A stretch of 64,000 nucleotides of DNA from assembly GCA_011390935.1 (NCBI GenBank), contig JAABRL010000023.1, positions 1 to 64,000 of the forward strand, in the 5' to 3' direction. Below, piece after piece: positions 26,177-34,735 of the stretch. The position numbers and the translations under genes were made by a program. This stretch comes from Gemmatimonas sp. (GTDB lineage Bacteria > Gemmatimonadota > Gemmatimonadetes > Gemmatimonadales > Gemmatimonadaceae). The notes below the pieces were generated by a model, which was given only the letters and a program-made list of their open reading frames with translations, was not told where the DNA came from and did no database searches. Every line of letters starts with the position of its first letter. The stretch's first letter is position 1.

Positions 26177-28537
26177 TTAGCGGTAGCGCACGATGGCCAG
26201 CTGCACGTTGGCTGGAGGAGCCTGCCCGTTGAACGACACCGACAGCAGCGCGCGTCGCGTGTTGGGCACCGTGAAGCGCAGGTAGCTGCTGCCACCGCCG
26301 GCGATGGTGACGCGGCGTTCCACGTTCGAGGGCAGCGTGCGCGTGGCGAGCGGGTACGCGCCCAGCGCCTGGCCTCCGATCGTAAGCGCAGGGAGGATGC
26401 TGCGGAAGTTCCACGCCGGTACGCGGTACTCGGCAGGCAACCCCGCGGCGAGATCGTCAGCGAAGATCGCGACCGACCAATCACCGAGCCACTCGGCCAG
26501 CGCCCCCCCGGGGATGGCAGCGGTCAGGTTGGCGATGCCGATCTGCGGTCCGCTCACGAGACGGCGATAGAAGGCCGCTTCGTCGGTGCCCTGCCGCGCG
26601 GCCGCGTAGCGGAGGAAGTGCCAGGAGGCGCCGCGGGTCGCCAGCGAATCATTGGGCGCGTAGGGCGACTGGCTTTCTGGAGCGCGAAGGAAGCTGGTCC
26701 AGCGCGCGAAGTTCTGGGCGGCGTAGGAGGTGAAGATCTCCGAACGCGTGGTGTTGGGTGCGACCTGCTGAAGCGTGAGGTTCTGGCGCGACGTGAAGCC
26801 GGCGAGTCGGAAGTAGAGCAGCTCCTCGGCGGTGTGCGCGAGCCCCTCGTCGAGCCACACCTCTTCGTTGGGGGCGGCGCCCGGTGTGATGTGGAGGCGA
26901 CGGCCGGCGTTGATCAGATGCTGCAGCTCATGCGCCAGCGTGGTGCGATTGAGGCGAGTGACGTCCGCCTTGCTGCGTACGTTGCCGTTGACCTGTCCCG
27001 TCGGATCGGCCACGAGCAGATACATCATTTCGCGCTCGTTGCTCGACTGGCACGCCGGCAGATTGTTGCGCGCGGAGCGCGGATACAGGTCGCGCGCGAA
27101 GAAGAATCCGCCCACCACGAATCCGGCGTTGGCCGGTGTGAGCTGGTTGACGGCGCGCGTGTAGAACAGCGTGATGCGTCCGGTGCCGCCGATATTCGTG
27201 GGCTCCCCGAAGTACTCCACGTCGAGTGGATAGGTGAGCGTATCGAAGGTTGCGGCGATGGCGCGGTATTCATCGTCGGTGTAGCCGCCGGCCGGGTTGG
27301 CGGTGTCGGCCACGATGATGGCGCGCTCGGAAACGGCGACGACGCGACCGGCCCGATTGTTGGGCTGCGAGCACGCCGAGAGCGCCTGCGCATTGAGCGA
27401 CACGATGGAGCCGACGGTTGGCAGCGCCACCTGCGCGGCGATCGTGGCGTCGCCAGATCGGGATGACGCCGAAAAGCGTTCCCGAGCAACGGCGACGTGC
27501 TGGGCGAGCTCCCGCCGTTCGCGCAGGCGCAGCGAGCGCTCGAAGCCGCCGTCGCGAGAACCGACCGACGCCATCGTGCTGATGGGGGCCGGTTGCACCA
27601 TGCCGAAGGGGCCCGTGCTCACGGCGGCGGCGGCGTTTGTGATGCGCGGGACCTGTGGCGGCGTGCCGACGCCCAGCGCCAGGGCATCGAGCGAGATCGT
27701 GGCGCCGAAGGTGGTGGAGGCGTTCAGCGCGACCAGCGCAAACTCGGCGCCGGACACGTCGGCGCCGATGCAGCGTTCCGCGGCGCCGCTGGTGCCGAGC
27801 AGGGGGATGACCTCACCTACGGCGGGCACGATCGGTGTGCGTCCCCCGCAAAAGGAGGAGCCGGCCGGTCCCACGGTTACCGGGACGGTGTCGGCAATCG
27901 CTCCACCCGGTGCGCTGGCGCTGACGACGATACGAGCCGACCCGGTAGACACGGCCGTCACCAGTCCGTTGGTCACACTGGCGACGCCGGGCTCGAGGGT
28001 GGACCAGTTGAGGGCGATCTGCGACAGTACGTTGCCGAACTGGTCGCGCGCCGTGGCCTGCAGCTGCAACGCGTCGCCGACGCCGAGGGCGAGGGAGCCA
28101 GGCGAGGCAATGACCTGCGAGGCCGGGCCGGGGAGTACGGCCGCGCTGAATGTGGCCGGTGCCACGCCGCTCACCGAGGCGGTGGCGACCGCGGTGCCGG
28201 TCTGGGTGCCGAGGGTCCACACCGCGTCAGCCCGTCCATCGGCGTTCGTCTGGATGGCGCTGGGGGCGAGTGTGCCGCTGCCCGGCGCGGCGCTGAAGGT
28301 CACGCGCACATCGCGCAGCGGTCGCCCGCCGTCATCGAGCACGGTGACCGACACCGGCAACGCCAGCTGCTGGCCAACGACGCCGACCTGTGCGTCGCCG
28401 GTGTTCACGCGAAGCGCGCTCGGCGTGGGCGGCGGCCCCGCCACGTTTTCCCCGCCACAGGCGACAACGAAGACCGCCCCGGCCAGCAGGAGCGCGCGAG
28501 CGGGCGGCAGAGCAGCGAAGCGCAGAGAACCGGACAT
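26177..28537 (-). CDS. M30-like zinc protease lipoprotein with Ig-like domains
   Basis: A 786-residue exported protein with lipobox FVVACGG (Cys ~27). A Big_1-like domain (residues ~40-130) and a Big_2 domain (~135-220; ALNWSTLEPGVASVTNGLVTAVSTG) form a stalk. The C-terminal half resembles hyicolysin/M30 proteases: TTLAHELQHLINAGRR near residue 533 (HExxH), then EVWLDEGLAHTAEELLYF. A final sandwich-like domain ends the protein. It is predicted to be an active surface metalloprotease and resembles the M8-like protein at 11561-13429 in design, although the protease families differ. Confidence 0.82.
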   Translation of the reverse strand: MSGSLRFAALPPARALLLAGAVFVVACGGENVAGPPPTPSALRVNTGDAQVGVVGQQLALPVSVTVLDDGGRPLRDVRVTFSAAPGSGTLAPSAIQTNADGRADAVWTLGTQTGTAVATASVSGVAPATFSAAVLPGPASQVIASPGSLALGVGDALQLQATARDQFGNVLSQIALNWSTLEPGVASVTNGLVTAVSTGSARIVVSASAPGGAIADTVPVTVGPAGSSFCGGRTPIVPAVGEVIPLLGTSGAAERCIGADVSGAEFALVALNASTTFGATISLDALALGVGTPPQVPRITNAAAAVSTGPFGMVQPAPISTMASVGSRDGGFERSLRLRERRELAQHVAVARERFSASSRSGDATIAAQVALPTVGSIVSLNAQALSACSQPNNRAGRVVAVSERAIIVADTANPAGGYTDDEYRAIAATFDTLTYPLDVEYFGEPTNIGGTGRITLFYTRAVNQLTPANAGFVVGGFFFARDLYPRSARNNLPACQSSNEREMMYLLVADPTGQVNGNVRSKADVTRLNRTTLAHELQHLINAGRRLHITPGAAPNEEVWLDEGLAHTAEELLYFRLAGFTSRQNLTLQQVAPNTTRSEIFTSYAAQNFARWTSFLRAPESQSPYAPNDSLATRGASWHFLRYAAARQGTDEAAFYRRLVSGPQIGIANLTAAIPGGALAEWLGDWSVAIFADDLAAGLPAEYRVPAWNFRSILPALTIGGQALGAYPLATRTLPSNVERRVTIAGGGSSYLRFTVPNTRRALLSVSFNGQAPPANVQLAIVRYR

Positions 28538-28610
28538 CGGCGTGGCCAGAGTGGGAGTCGGCCAGAGGCCGGAACGAGCGGACCCGCGCGAAAAGCGGCG
28601 CGTGCCGAAG

Positions 28611-28616
28611 AGTCTA
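28611..28616 (-). promoter_or_regulatory. candidate -10 TAGACT for M30-like gene
   Basis: On the minus strand TAGACT lies about 75 bases before the start at 28537, in the short divergent gap. The -35 is weak. Confidence 0.35.
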
Positions 28617-28640
28617 ACGCCTAGGGAATACGAGCGCGTG

Positions 28641-28646
28641 TAGATT
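28641..28646 (+). promoter_or_regulatory. -10 box TAGATT, leaderless-type
   Basis: TAGATT ends 7 bases before ATG 28654. There is no Shine-Dalgarno. Confidence 0.45.
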
Positions 28647-28653
28647 TCACCCT

Positions 28654-29130
28654 ATGGACGCCGGACAGGTTCCGTGGATCGGGCCGCTTGCTGCTCGCCG
28701 CGTCCGTCGCGCCGCATTCATGCTCGGTGTGGCGGCGCTTGGCGCCGCCTGCGTGGGTGAGCCGGCCCGTTCCATTCGGCAAAGCGCCGAAGGGCTGATC
28801 CCAAGCGCGGTGCGCCCCGATGAATTGCCCCTCGTGGTGAACGAGCGCACGCCGTTCACGTACCCGCAGACCGCCTGGGATCAGCGGATTCAGGGCAACG
28901 TGATGCTGCGCTTGCACGTGAATGCCGATGGGGCCGCGGTGCGCGAGTCCACCACTGTGGCGGGCAGCTCCGGCGTGCCCGCCCTCGATTCTGCCGCGCT
29001 CGCATCGGTGCCGCGGCTTCGTTTTCGTCCGGCTCGTCGCAACGGTGTGCCCGTTGGCGTCAGTCTGCTGTTTCCGGTGCATTATCGACACCCCGAGGGG
29101 CCGCCGCTCCCCGGGGATACGCTCCCCTGA
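28654..29130 (+). CDS. TonB C-terminal-domain lipoprotein
   Basis: A 158-residue protein with a lipoprotein-like N-terminus (MLGVAALGAAC, Cys ~33) and one TonB C-terminal domain: YPQTAWDQRIQGNVMLRLHV, ALDSAALASVPRLRFRPARRNGVPV, and LLFPVHYR. Stand-alone secreted TonB-C domains are frequent in Gemmatimonadota. Without a transmembrane anchor and Pro-rich spacer it is unlikely to energise receptors directly. It precedes the cystathionine beta-synthase gene by 67 bases. Confidence 0.85.
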   Translation: MDAGQVPWIGPLAARRVRRAAFMLGVAALGAACVGEPARSIRQSAEGLIPSAVRPDELPLVVNERTPFTYPQTAWDQRIQGNVMLRLHVNADGAAVRESTTVAGSSGVPALDSAALASVPRLRFRPARRNGVPVGVSLLFPVHYRHPEGPPLPGDTLP

Positions 29131-29197
29131 GCGGCTGACGCGGCCGCCGCTGGTGTCCGCGTCCAACGCTCGTCCCACCCCCTGCCACTCCCCTGCC

Positions 29198-30619
29198 ATG
29201 GCGACGCTGCAACCGCCCGACACCCACACGCACGAGCGGCACCGCCGCCCGTACGACACGGTCCTCGACACGATCGGCTGGACGCCGATGATTCGGCTCG
29301 CGCGCGTCACGCGTGGCATGCGCACGCCGGTGTACGGCAAGGCCGACTTCTTCAATCCCGGCGGCTCGGTGAAGGACCGCATCGGGTTGCCCATGATCGA
29401 GGCGCTCGAACGATCCGGACATCTCAAGCCCGGCGGCACGATCGTGGAGGCCACGAGTGGCAACACGGGCGTGGGGCTCGCGCTCGCCGCGGCGATCAAG
29501 GGCTACAAGTGCATCTTCACCATGCCCGACAAGATGTCGCAGGAGAAGGTGCGACTGCTGAAGGCGTTTGGCGCCGAGGTGATCATCACGCCCACGGCGG
29601 TGCCGCCGGATCACCCGCAGAACTATGTGCAGTGGGCCAAGCGCATCGTGCGCGAGACGCCTGGCGCGGTGCTGGCCGGTCAGTTCGAGAACCCGGCCAA
29701 CCCGGCCGCGCACGTGGCCACGACCGGCCCCGAGCTGTGGGAGCAGACCGAAGGACGCATCACGCACTTCGTGGCGGGCGCAGGCACCGGCGGCACCATT
29801 TCCGGTGTGGCGCGCTACCTCAAGCAGAAGAATCCGAACATCAAGATCATTGCCGCAGATCCCGCGGGGTCGGTGCTGGCGGAACTGTGGCGCACGCACG
29901 GCGAAGGCCATCCCACCGGCGCGCCGTACAAAATCGAAGGCGTGGGGCAAGACTGCGTGCCGCAGACGCTCGACATGAGTGTGATCGACGAGTTCATCAC
30001 CGTGGGTGACAAGGACGCGTTCAACATGGCGCGCCGTCTCACGCGCGAAGAGGGGCTCTTCGTGGGTGGCTCGGCGGGCATGATTGCGCACGCGGCGCTC
30101 ACGGTGGCGCGTCGGCTCGATGATCCGGATGCGCTGGTGGTGACGTTCCTGTGCGACACCGGTGAGCGTTATCTGAGCAAGGTGTTCAACGATGAATGGA
30201 TGCAGGAGAACCAGCTGCTCGATACGCCGAGCACGGCCTTGGAAGCGGTGTTGGGGCGCAAGGGTGGCGCAACGCCGGTGGTCGTGAGCATCGGACCCGG
30301 CGCGAGCGTGCGTCAGGCGCTTGGGCTGATGGCGCTGCACGATGTGTCGCAGCTTCCGGTCATGGAGGGCACGGTGTGTGTGGGCAGCATTGCCGAAAGC
30401 CAGCTCACGACGCGCTCCCTGGCCGATGCGAAGGTGCTCGATCGCAGCGTGGCCGACGTGATGGATGCGCCGTTTCCCGTGGTGGACGCGGAGCAGCCGG
30501 TGGAGCAGGTGGCGAAGCTGTTGTCGAAGGCGAATCGCGCGGTGCTCGTGAAGAAGGCCGGCGTCGTGCAGGGCATCGTCACGCGGTTCGACGTGCTCGA
30601 GTTCCTCATGGGCAAGTGA
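29198..30619 (+). CDS. cystathionine beta-synthase
   Basis: A PLP-dependent enzyme of 473 residues, probably condensing homocysteine and serine to cystathionine (transsulfuration). A close cysteine synthase activity cannot be excluded. The PLP lysine is K59 in NPGGSVKDR, with the phosphate loop SGNTGVG (~residue 88) and GAGTGGTISG. A C-terminal CBS pair (residues ~350-473, MALHDVSQLPVMEG and KANRAVLVKKAGVVQGIVTR) is the regulatory module found in CBS rather than CysK. ATG 29198 gives the conserved N-terminus. Confidence 0.93.
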   Translation: MATLQPPDTHTHERHRRPYDTVLDTIGWTPMIRLARVTRGMRTPVYGKADFFNPGGSVKDRIGLPMIEALERSGHLKPGGTIVEATSGNTGVGLALAAAIKGYKCIFTMPDKMSQEKVRLLKAFGAEVIITPTAVPPDHPQNYVQWAKRIVRETPGAVLAGQFENPANPAAHVATTGPELWEQTEGRITHFVAGAGTGGTISGVARYLKQKNPNIKIIAADPAGSVLAELWRTHGEGHPTGAPYKIEGVGQDCVPQTLDMSVIDEFITVGDKDAFNMARRLTREEGLFVGGSAGMIAHAALTVARRLDDPDALVVTFLCDTGERYLSKVFNDEWMQENQLLDTPSTALEAVLGRKGGATPVVVSIGPGASVRQALGLMALHDVSQLPVMEGTVCVGSIAESQLTTRSLADAKVLDRSVADVMDAPFPVVDAEQPVEQVAKLLSKANRAVLVKKAGVVQGIVTRFDVLEFLMGK

Positions 30620-32859
30620 GCACATCAATGATGAATCGTGTGTATGCCGCTGCAGGCGGCGCAATGCTGGTCGCGCTGTTCGTGAGTGGTTGCGGTGAGA
30701 CGGCACCGCGTGATCCGGAGGTGGCGCGCTGGGAGGAGACGGCACAGCGTGTGACGATCACGCGTGACACCTGGGGTATTCCGCACGTGAAGGGCCCGAC
30801 TGATCCCGATGTGGTGTTCGGGGCGATGTACGCGCAGGCCGAAGATGATTTCAACCGCATCGAGGTGAACTACCTCAACGCGCTGGGTCGCCTGGCGGAA
30901 GCCGAGGGCGCGTCGGCGATCTGGTCGGACCTGCGCATGAAGCTGTTCATTCACCCGGACAGCATGAAGGCGAAGTACGCGACGAGCCCCGACTCGCTCA
31001 AGCGGCTCATGGATGCGTTTGCGGATGGGCTCAACTACTACCTGCACGCCAATCCGCAGGTGAAGCCCAAGGTGCTCACGCGCTTCGAGCCGTGGATGGC
31101 GCTGGCGTTCAGCGAAGGGAGCATTGGCGGCGACATCGAGTCGATCAACCTGCGCGAGCTGCGCGCGTTCTACGAGCCGCGCAACGGTGGTGAGATGGCG
31201 AGCGGCGTTGATTCGGCACGCATGATGGTGGCGCTGGCCGAGCCCGTGGACCCCGCCGTCGAGCCTGGTGGCTCCAACGGATTCGCGATTGCTCCCTCGC
31301 GCAGTGCGACGGGGAACGCGCTGCTGCTCATCAATCCGCACACGTCGTTCTACTTCCGCGCCGAGCTGCAGATGACGAGCGATGAAGGACTGAACGCCTA
31401 CGGCGCGAGCACGTGGGGACAGTTCTTCATCTATCAGGGGTTCAACGAGCGTGTGGGGTGGATGCACACGTCGAGCGGTGCGGACGCGATCGATGAATAC
31501 GCCGAAACGGTGACCGAAACGGCGGACAGCGTGACGTATCGGTACGGCGACGGCCAGCGCACGATGGTGCGCGAGGTGATCGAGGTGCCCTATCGCACCG
31601 AGAGCGGCATGGCCTCACGGTCGTTCACCGTATACCACTCGCACCACGGGCCGATTGTGCGCGAGGCCGACGGCAAGTGGATTGCCGTGGCACTCATGCA
31701 GGAACCCGTGAAGGCGCTGACGCAGTCGTACTTCCGCACGCGGGCGCGCGACCTGCCCACGTTCCGCGCCACGATGGACCTGCACACCAACTCGTCGAAC
31801 AACACAGTGTATGCCGATGCCGATGGCACGATCGGCTACTTCCACGCGAACTTCGTGCCGATTCGCAATCCGCGATTCGATTGGGAGCGGCCGGTGGATG
31901 GTGGCGATCCGGCCACGGAGTGGCAGGGCATTCACACGGTGGATGAAAGCCCGCTGTTCATCAATCCGCCCACCGGTTGGTTGCACAACACCAACAACTG
32001 GCCGTTCTCGGCGTACGGTGCGCAAACGCCGAAGGCGAGCGCGTTCCCGAAGTACATGGACTACACCGGCGAAAATCCGCGTGGTATTCATGCCATCCGC
32101 GTGCTCGAATCGCGCACGAACATGACGATCGATTCGCTGATCGCGGCGGCGTATGACAGCGAACTGCCAGCGTTCGAGACGCTGTTTCCGCCGCTCTTCC
32201 GCGACTACGACGCGCTGCCCGCGTCGAACCCGCTCAAGGCGAAGCTGGCCGAGCCGGTGGCGTCGCTGCGCGCCTGGGACAAACGCTACACGCTGGAAAG
32301 TGCGCCCACGTCGCTGGCGATCTACTGGGGCGAGAACCTGTGGCGTGGCGTGAGTCGCGCAGCGGGGCAGGCGCGTGTGAACACGTATACGTACATGGAG
32401 CAGCGGGCCACGGCGGCCGAGCGGATCGGGGCGCTGGACGCGGCGGTGGATACGCTCACGGCGCACTTCGGCACGTGGCAGACGCCGTGGGGCGAGATCA
32501 ATCGCTACCAGCGCATCACCGGCGACATCGTGCAGCCCTTCAACGACAACGCACCGAGTATTCCGGTGGCGTTTGCCTCGTCGCGGTGGGGGTCGCTCGC
32601 GGCGTTTGGTGCGGCCACCTTCAACGGCACCAAGCGGCTGTACGGCACGCGCGGCAACAGCTTCGTGGCATCGGTGGAGTTCGGCCCCAAGGTGCGCGCC
32701 AAGGCGATCATGGCCGGTGGACAGAGTGGTGATGTGAACTCGCCGCACTTCGGCGACCAGGCCGAGATGTACGCGCGTGGCGAGTTCCGGGATGTGCTGT
32801 TCTATCCCGAGGAGTTGGCGGGGAAGGTGGAGCGCACGTACAAGCCCGGGGCGCGCTGA
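30616..32859 (+). CDS. penicillin acylase family Ntn-hydrolase lipoprotein
   Basis: About 747 residues, secreted, with a lipobox LFVSGCG. It is a precursor of the penicillin/acyl-homoserine-lactone acylase type: VTITRDTWGIPHVKGPTDPDVVFG at the N-terminus, then the autocleavage site EPGGSNGFAIAPS, whose Ser (~220) becomes the N-terminal nucleophile of the beta chain, and later LHTNSSNNTVYADADGTIGYFH. It cleaves amide-linked acyl groups, but its true substrate is unknown. GTG 30616 overlaps the CBS gene's stop (GTGA). ATG 30628 is an alternative start. Confidence 0.9.
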   Translation: MSTSMMNRVYAAAGGAMLVALFVSGCGETAPRDPEVARWEETAQRVTITRDTWGIPHVKGPTDPDVVFGAMYAQAEDDFNRIEVNYLNALGRLAEAEGASAIWSDLRMKLFIHPDSMKAKYATSPDSLKRLMDAFADGLNYYLHANPQVKPKVLTRFEPWMALAFSEGSIGGDIESINLRELRAFYEPRNGGEMASGVDSARMMVALAEPVDPAVEPGGSNGFAIAPSRSATGNALLLINPHTSFYFRAELQMTSDEGLNAYGASTWGQFFIYQGFNERVGWMHTSSGADAIDEYAETVTETADSVTYRYGDGQRTMVREVIEVPYRTESGMASRSFTVYHSHHGPIVREADGKWIAVALMQEPVKALTQSYFRTRARDLPTFRATMDLHTNSSNNTVYADADGTIGYFHANFVPIRNPRFDWERPVDGGDPATEWQGIHTVDESPLFINPPTGWLHNTNNWPFSAYGAQTPKASAFPKYMDYTGENPRGIHAIRVLESRTNMTIDSLIAAAYDSELPAFETLFPPLFRDYDALPASNPLKAKLAEPVASLRAWDKRYTLESAPTSLAIYWGENLWRGVSRAAGQARVNTYTYMEQRATAAERIGALDAAVDTLTAHFGTWQTPWGEINRYQRITGDIVQPFNDNAPSIPVAFASSRWGSLAAFGAATFNGTKRLYGTRGNSFVASVEFGPKVRAKAIMAGGQSGDVNSPHFGDQAEMYARGEFRDVLFYPEELAGKVERTYKPGAR

Positions 32860-32932
32860 CGCGTCTGTCGTGATGGTGTGGTGCAACTGATACGCAGCAA
32901 CGCCGGTGCCGTGACGAACTCGTCACGGCACT

Positions 32933-33886
32933 GTGCGTATGTGGGTGATGCGGATTGCGGTGGTGGCGATGTGGTTGAGTGTGGCGGGTGTGCTCGCCGC
33001 GGTGCCGTCGCCGTCTGTGAGGCCAACGCCGTTGCCGCGCCTCGAGCGCATGGTGGTGGTGGCGCCGGCGGAGACGCTCGCCGTGATGGTGCCCGCCGAG
33101 CTGCGACGCGCCAGCGCACGTGTGGTGCTGCTGCCGGGCGTGCTGGGGTCGGCGTTCTCCATGCGTCACATCACGCGCCTGCTCGAGGCCTCGGGGCACG
33201 CGGTGGTGGTGATCGACCCCCTGGGCATGGGCGCGTCGGGGCGCCCGCTCACGGCGAACTATTCGCTGGCGGCGCAGGCGCAGCGTGTGCGCGCCGTACT
33301 CGACACGCTCGGCTGGACGCAGGTGATCGTCGCGGGGCAGGGCACGAGTGCGACGATCGCGCTGCATCTGGCCGCGCAGTCACCGACGCATGTGCGCGGT
33401 GTGGTGTCGATGGCGGGCGGGCCGGTGTCGTCGCAGCGTACGGGCGGCATTGGCACGGTGCTGCGCTTCGCGCGGCTGTTCGACAACCCCGTGGGCCGAG
33501 CGGCAGCTCGACGGCGCTTCGCGAAGGAGCTGCGCGCGCGTGCGGTGCGCACGGACTGGCTCACGCCGGAGGTGGAGCAGGCGTACGTGCGCGGGGTGGG
33601 CGGGGACCTGCGCGGCATGCTCGGTGTGCTGAACGCGATGGGGGAATCGCGTGAGCCGGAGGCACTGGACGTGACGTTGGCGCGCGTGAAGGTGCCGGTG
33701 CGCGTGCTGGTGGGCGCGGTGGCGGTGCCGGGGGCGCCGACGGCGGAGCAGCTCGGGATGCTCGTGCGGTACGTGCGGGATGTGCGCGTGGATACGGTGC
33801 CGGCGACGGGGGTGCTACTGCACGAGGAGGCGCCCGACGTGGTCGCGGAGGTGATTGTGCGGATGGGCAGAGGCGGACCGACCTGA
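32933..33886 (+). CDS. alpha/beta-hydrolase fold protein lacking the usual serine
   Basis: A 317-residue exported alpha/beta-hydrolase-like protein. The signal-like N-terminus is MWVMRIAVVAMWLSVAGVLAA. The fold is visible in VVLLPGVLGSAFSMRHITRLLE, VVVIDPLGMGASGRP and NYSLAAQAQRVRAVLDTLG. The nucleophile elbow, normally GxSxG, reads VIVAGQGTSATIALHLA, with Gly where the serine should be. The histidine near the C-terminus (LLHEEAPDVVAEVI) is kept. It is probably a non-hydrolytic or altered homologue. Starts at 32939 or 32948 are also possible. Confidence 0.8.
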   Translation: MRMWVMRIAVVAMWLSVAGVLAAVPSPSVRPTPLPRLERMVVVAPAETLAVMVPAELRRASARVVLLPGVLGSAFSMRHITRLLEASGHAVVVIDPLGMGASGRPLTANYSLAAQAQRVRAVLDTLGWTQVIVAGQGTSATIALHLAAQSPTHVRGVVSMAGGPVSSQRTGGIGTVLRFARLFDNPVGRAAARRRFAKELRARAVRTDWLTPEVEQAYVRGVGGDLRGMLGVLNAMGESREPEALDVTLARVKVPVRVLVGAVAVPGAPTAEQLGMLVRYVRDVRVDTVPATGVLLHEEAPDVVAEVIVRMGRGGPT

Positions 33887-33938
33887 ACGCGGGTGCGGTC
33901 ACGAGGGCTTGGCGCATGATGGTGCGTGACGCCAGCAC

Positions 33939-34430
33939 TCAGCGGCTTCCGCACCAGACGGCGGTGATCCGCAGCGTATCGGAGAATCCGGACCGCGTGC
34001 GCACGCTCCTGCTGAGTGCCTTGAATCCAACGTGGCGAACTCGCATCACGTACTCGCCGGCGGCGAGCGAAGGCAGCGCCGCGATGCCGAGCGAGTCGGA
34101 GAACGTCCATGTGGTAACCCGGTGCAACGGTACGAGCGAGTCGGTGTAGAGCGCCACCATTGCGCCCTCCACCCGCGAGCCGTCGCGGCCGGCGAGTCGT
34201 ACCACCAACTCGCTCAGCCCGGAATCAGCGAGCGGCCGTTGCGCGTCACGGGTGAGCACTGGCTGCGCAAGCTCCAGTGTGCCGGCAACAAAGCTGCAAT
34301 CGACGAGCGTGGTCGTATGCGACGGTGCGGGCGCGCGTGCACTGGTGGCGTTCGGTGCTGACACGCACGCCGCCATGTGCAGCGCCATGGCAGCGCACAC
34401 TACCGCGGCGCGCACCGATCGGGCATTCAT
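33939..34430 (-). CDS. lipoprotein with carboxypeptidase-regulatory-like domain
   Basis: A 163-residue protein. The N-terminus MNARSVRAAVVCAAMALHMAACV is a lipoprotein signal. After a short linker the protein is a small Ig-like/CarboxypepD-regulatory sandwich: ELVVRLAGRDGSRVEGAMVALY, then SLAAGEYVMRVRHVGFKALSRSV, typical of the domain found before TonB receptors. No enzyme domain follows. The function is unknown. The frame is open upstream to 34613, but the lipoprotein signal fixes the start. Confidence 0.7.
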   Translation of the reverse strand: MNARSVRAAVVCAAMALHMAACVSAPNATSARAPAPSHTTTLVDCSFVAGTLELAQPVLTRDAQRPLADSGLSELVVRLAGRDGSRVEGAMVALYTDSLVPLHRVTTWTFSDSLGIAALPSLAAGEYVMRVRHVGFKALSRSVRTRSGFSDTLRITAVWCGSR

Positions 34431-34735
34431 CGCGAAGGCTTGCGCACGGCGCGCATTGATCGCGCCACGACTGAGCTTCGTGCTTGGCTTGTCCTTGACG
34501 AGATGCATCGCTGTGCCGGTGCTCTCCTGGGAGGCAGCCGAGCGAGTGGCAGACACTGAAGCGTCGCTGTGCCCCTCGTTCGGCACAACGCCCGCTGGTG
34601 CCGTCTCGGCCAAGCTACCCGCGCGGCGCTCGCGTTGACATCCCCGACTCGCGTCCCTAGTCTACGGAATAACCAGTAGACACCGCGAGCGGCTTCGGTT
34701 GTCCGCCTGATCTCCACGTACTCCCTCCGTCGACC
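34431..34735. other. divergent intergenic region
   Basis: A 305-base gap between divergent lipoprotein genes. It contains the clear promoter at 34635-34663 for the rightward gene. The part nearest the leftward gene is an open frame of low credibility. No RNA gene or further ORF is supported. Confidence 0.5.
34635..34663 (+). promoter_or_regulatory. sigma-70 promoter TTGACA-17-TAGTCT
   Basis: A consensus -35 TTGACA, an exact 17-base spacer and -10 TAGTCT. The expected start is near 34670, giving a leader of about 65 bases to ATG 34736. It is one of the two best canonical promoters in the window. Confidence 0.75.

Noticed and set aside
26155-26177. Direct repeat AACGCCGTT between the cyclotransferase and M30-like genes
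   Set aside because: Two short copies only, and weak as a hairpin. Not enough to call a terminator or attachment site.
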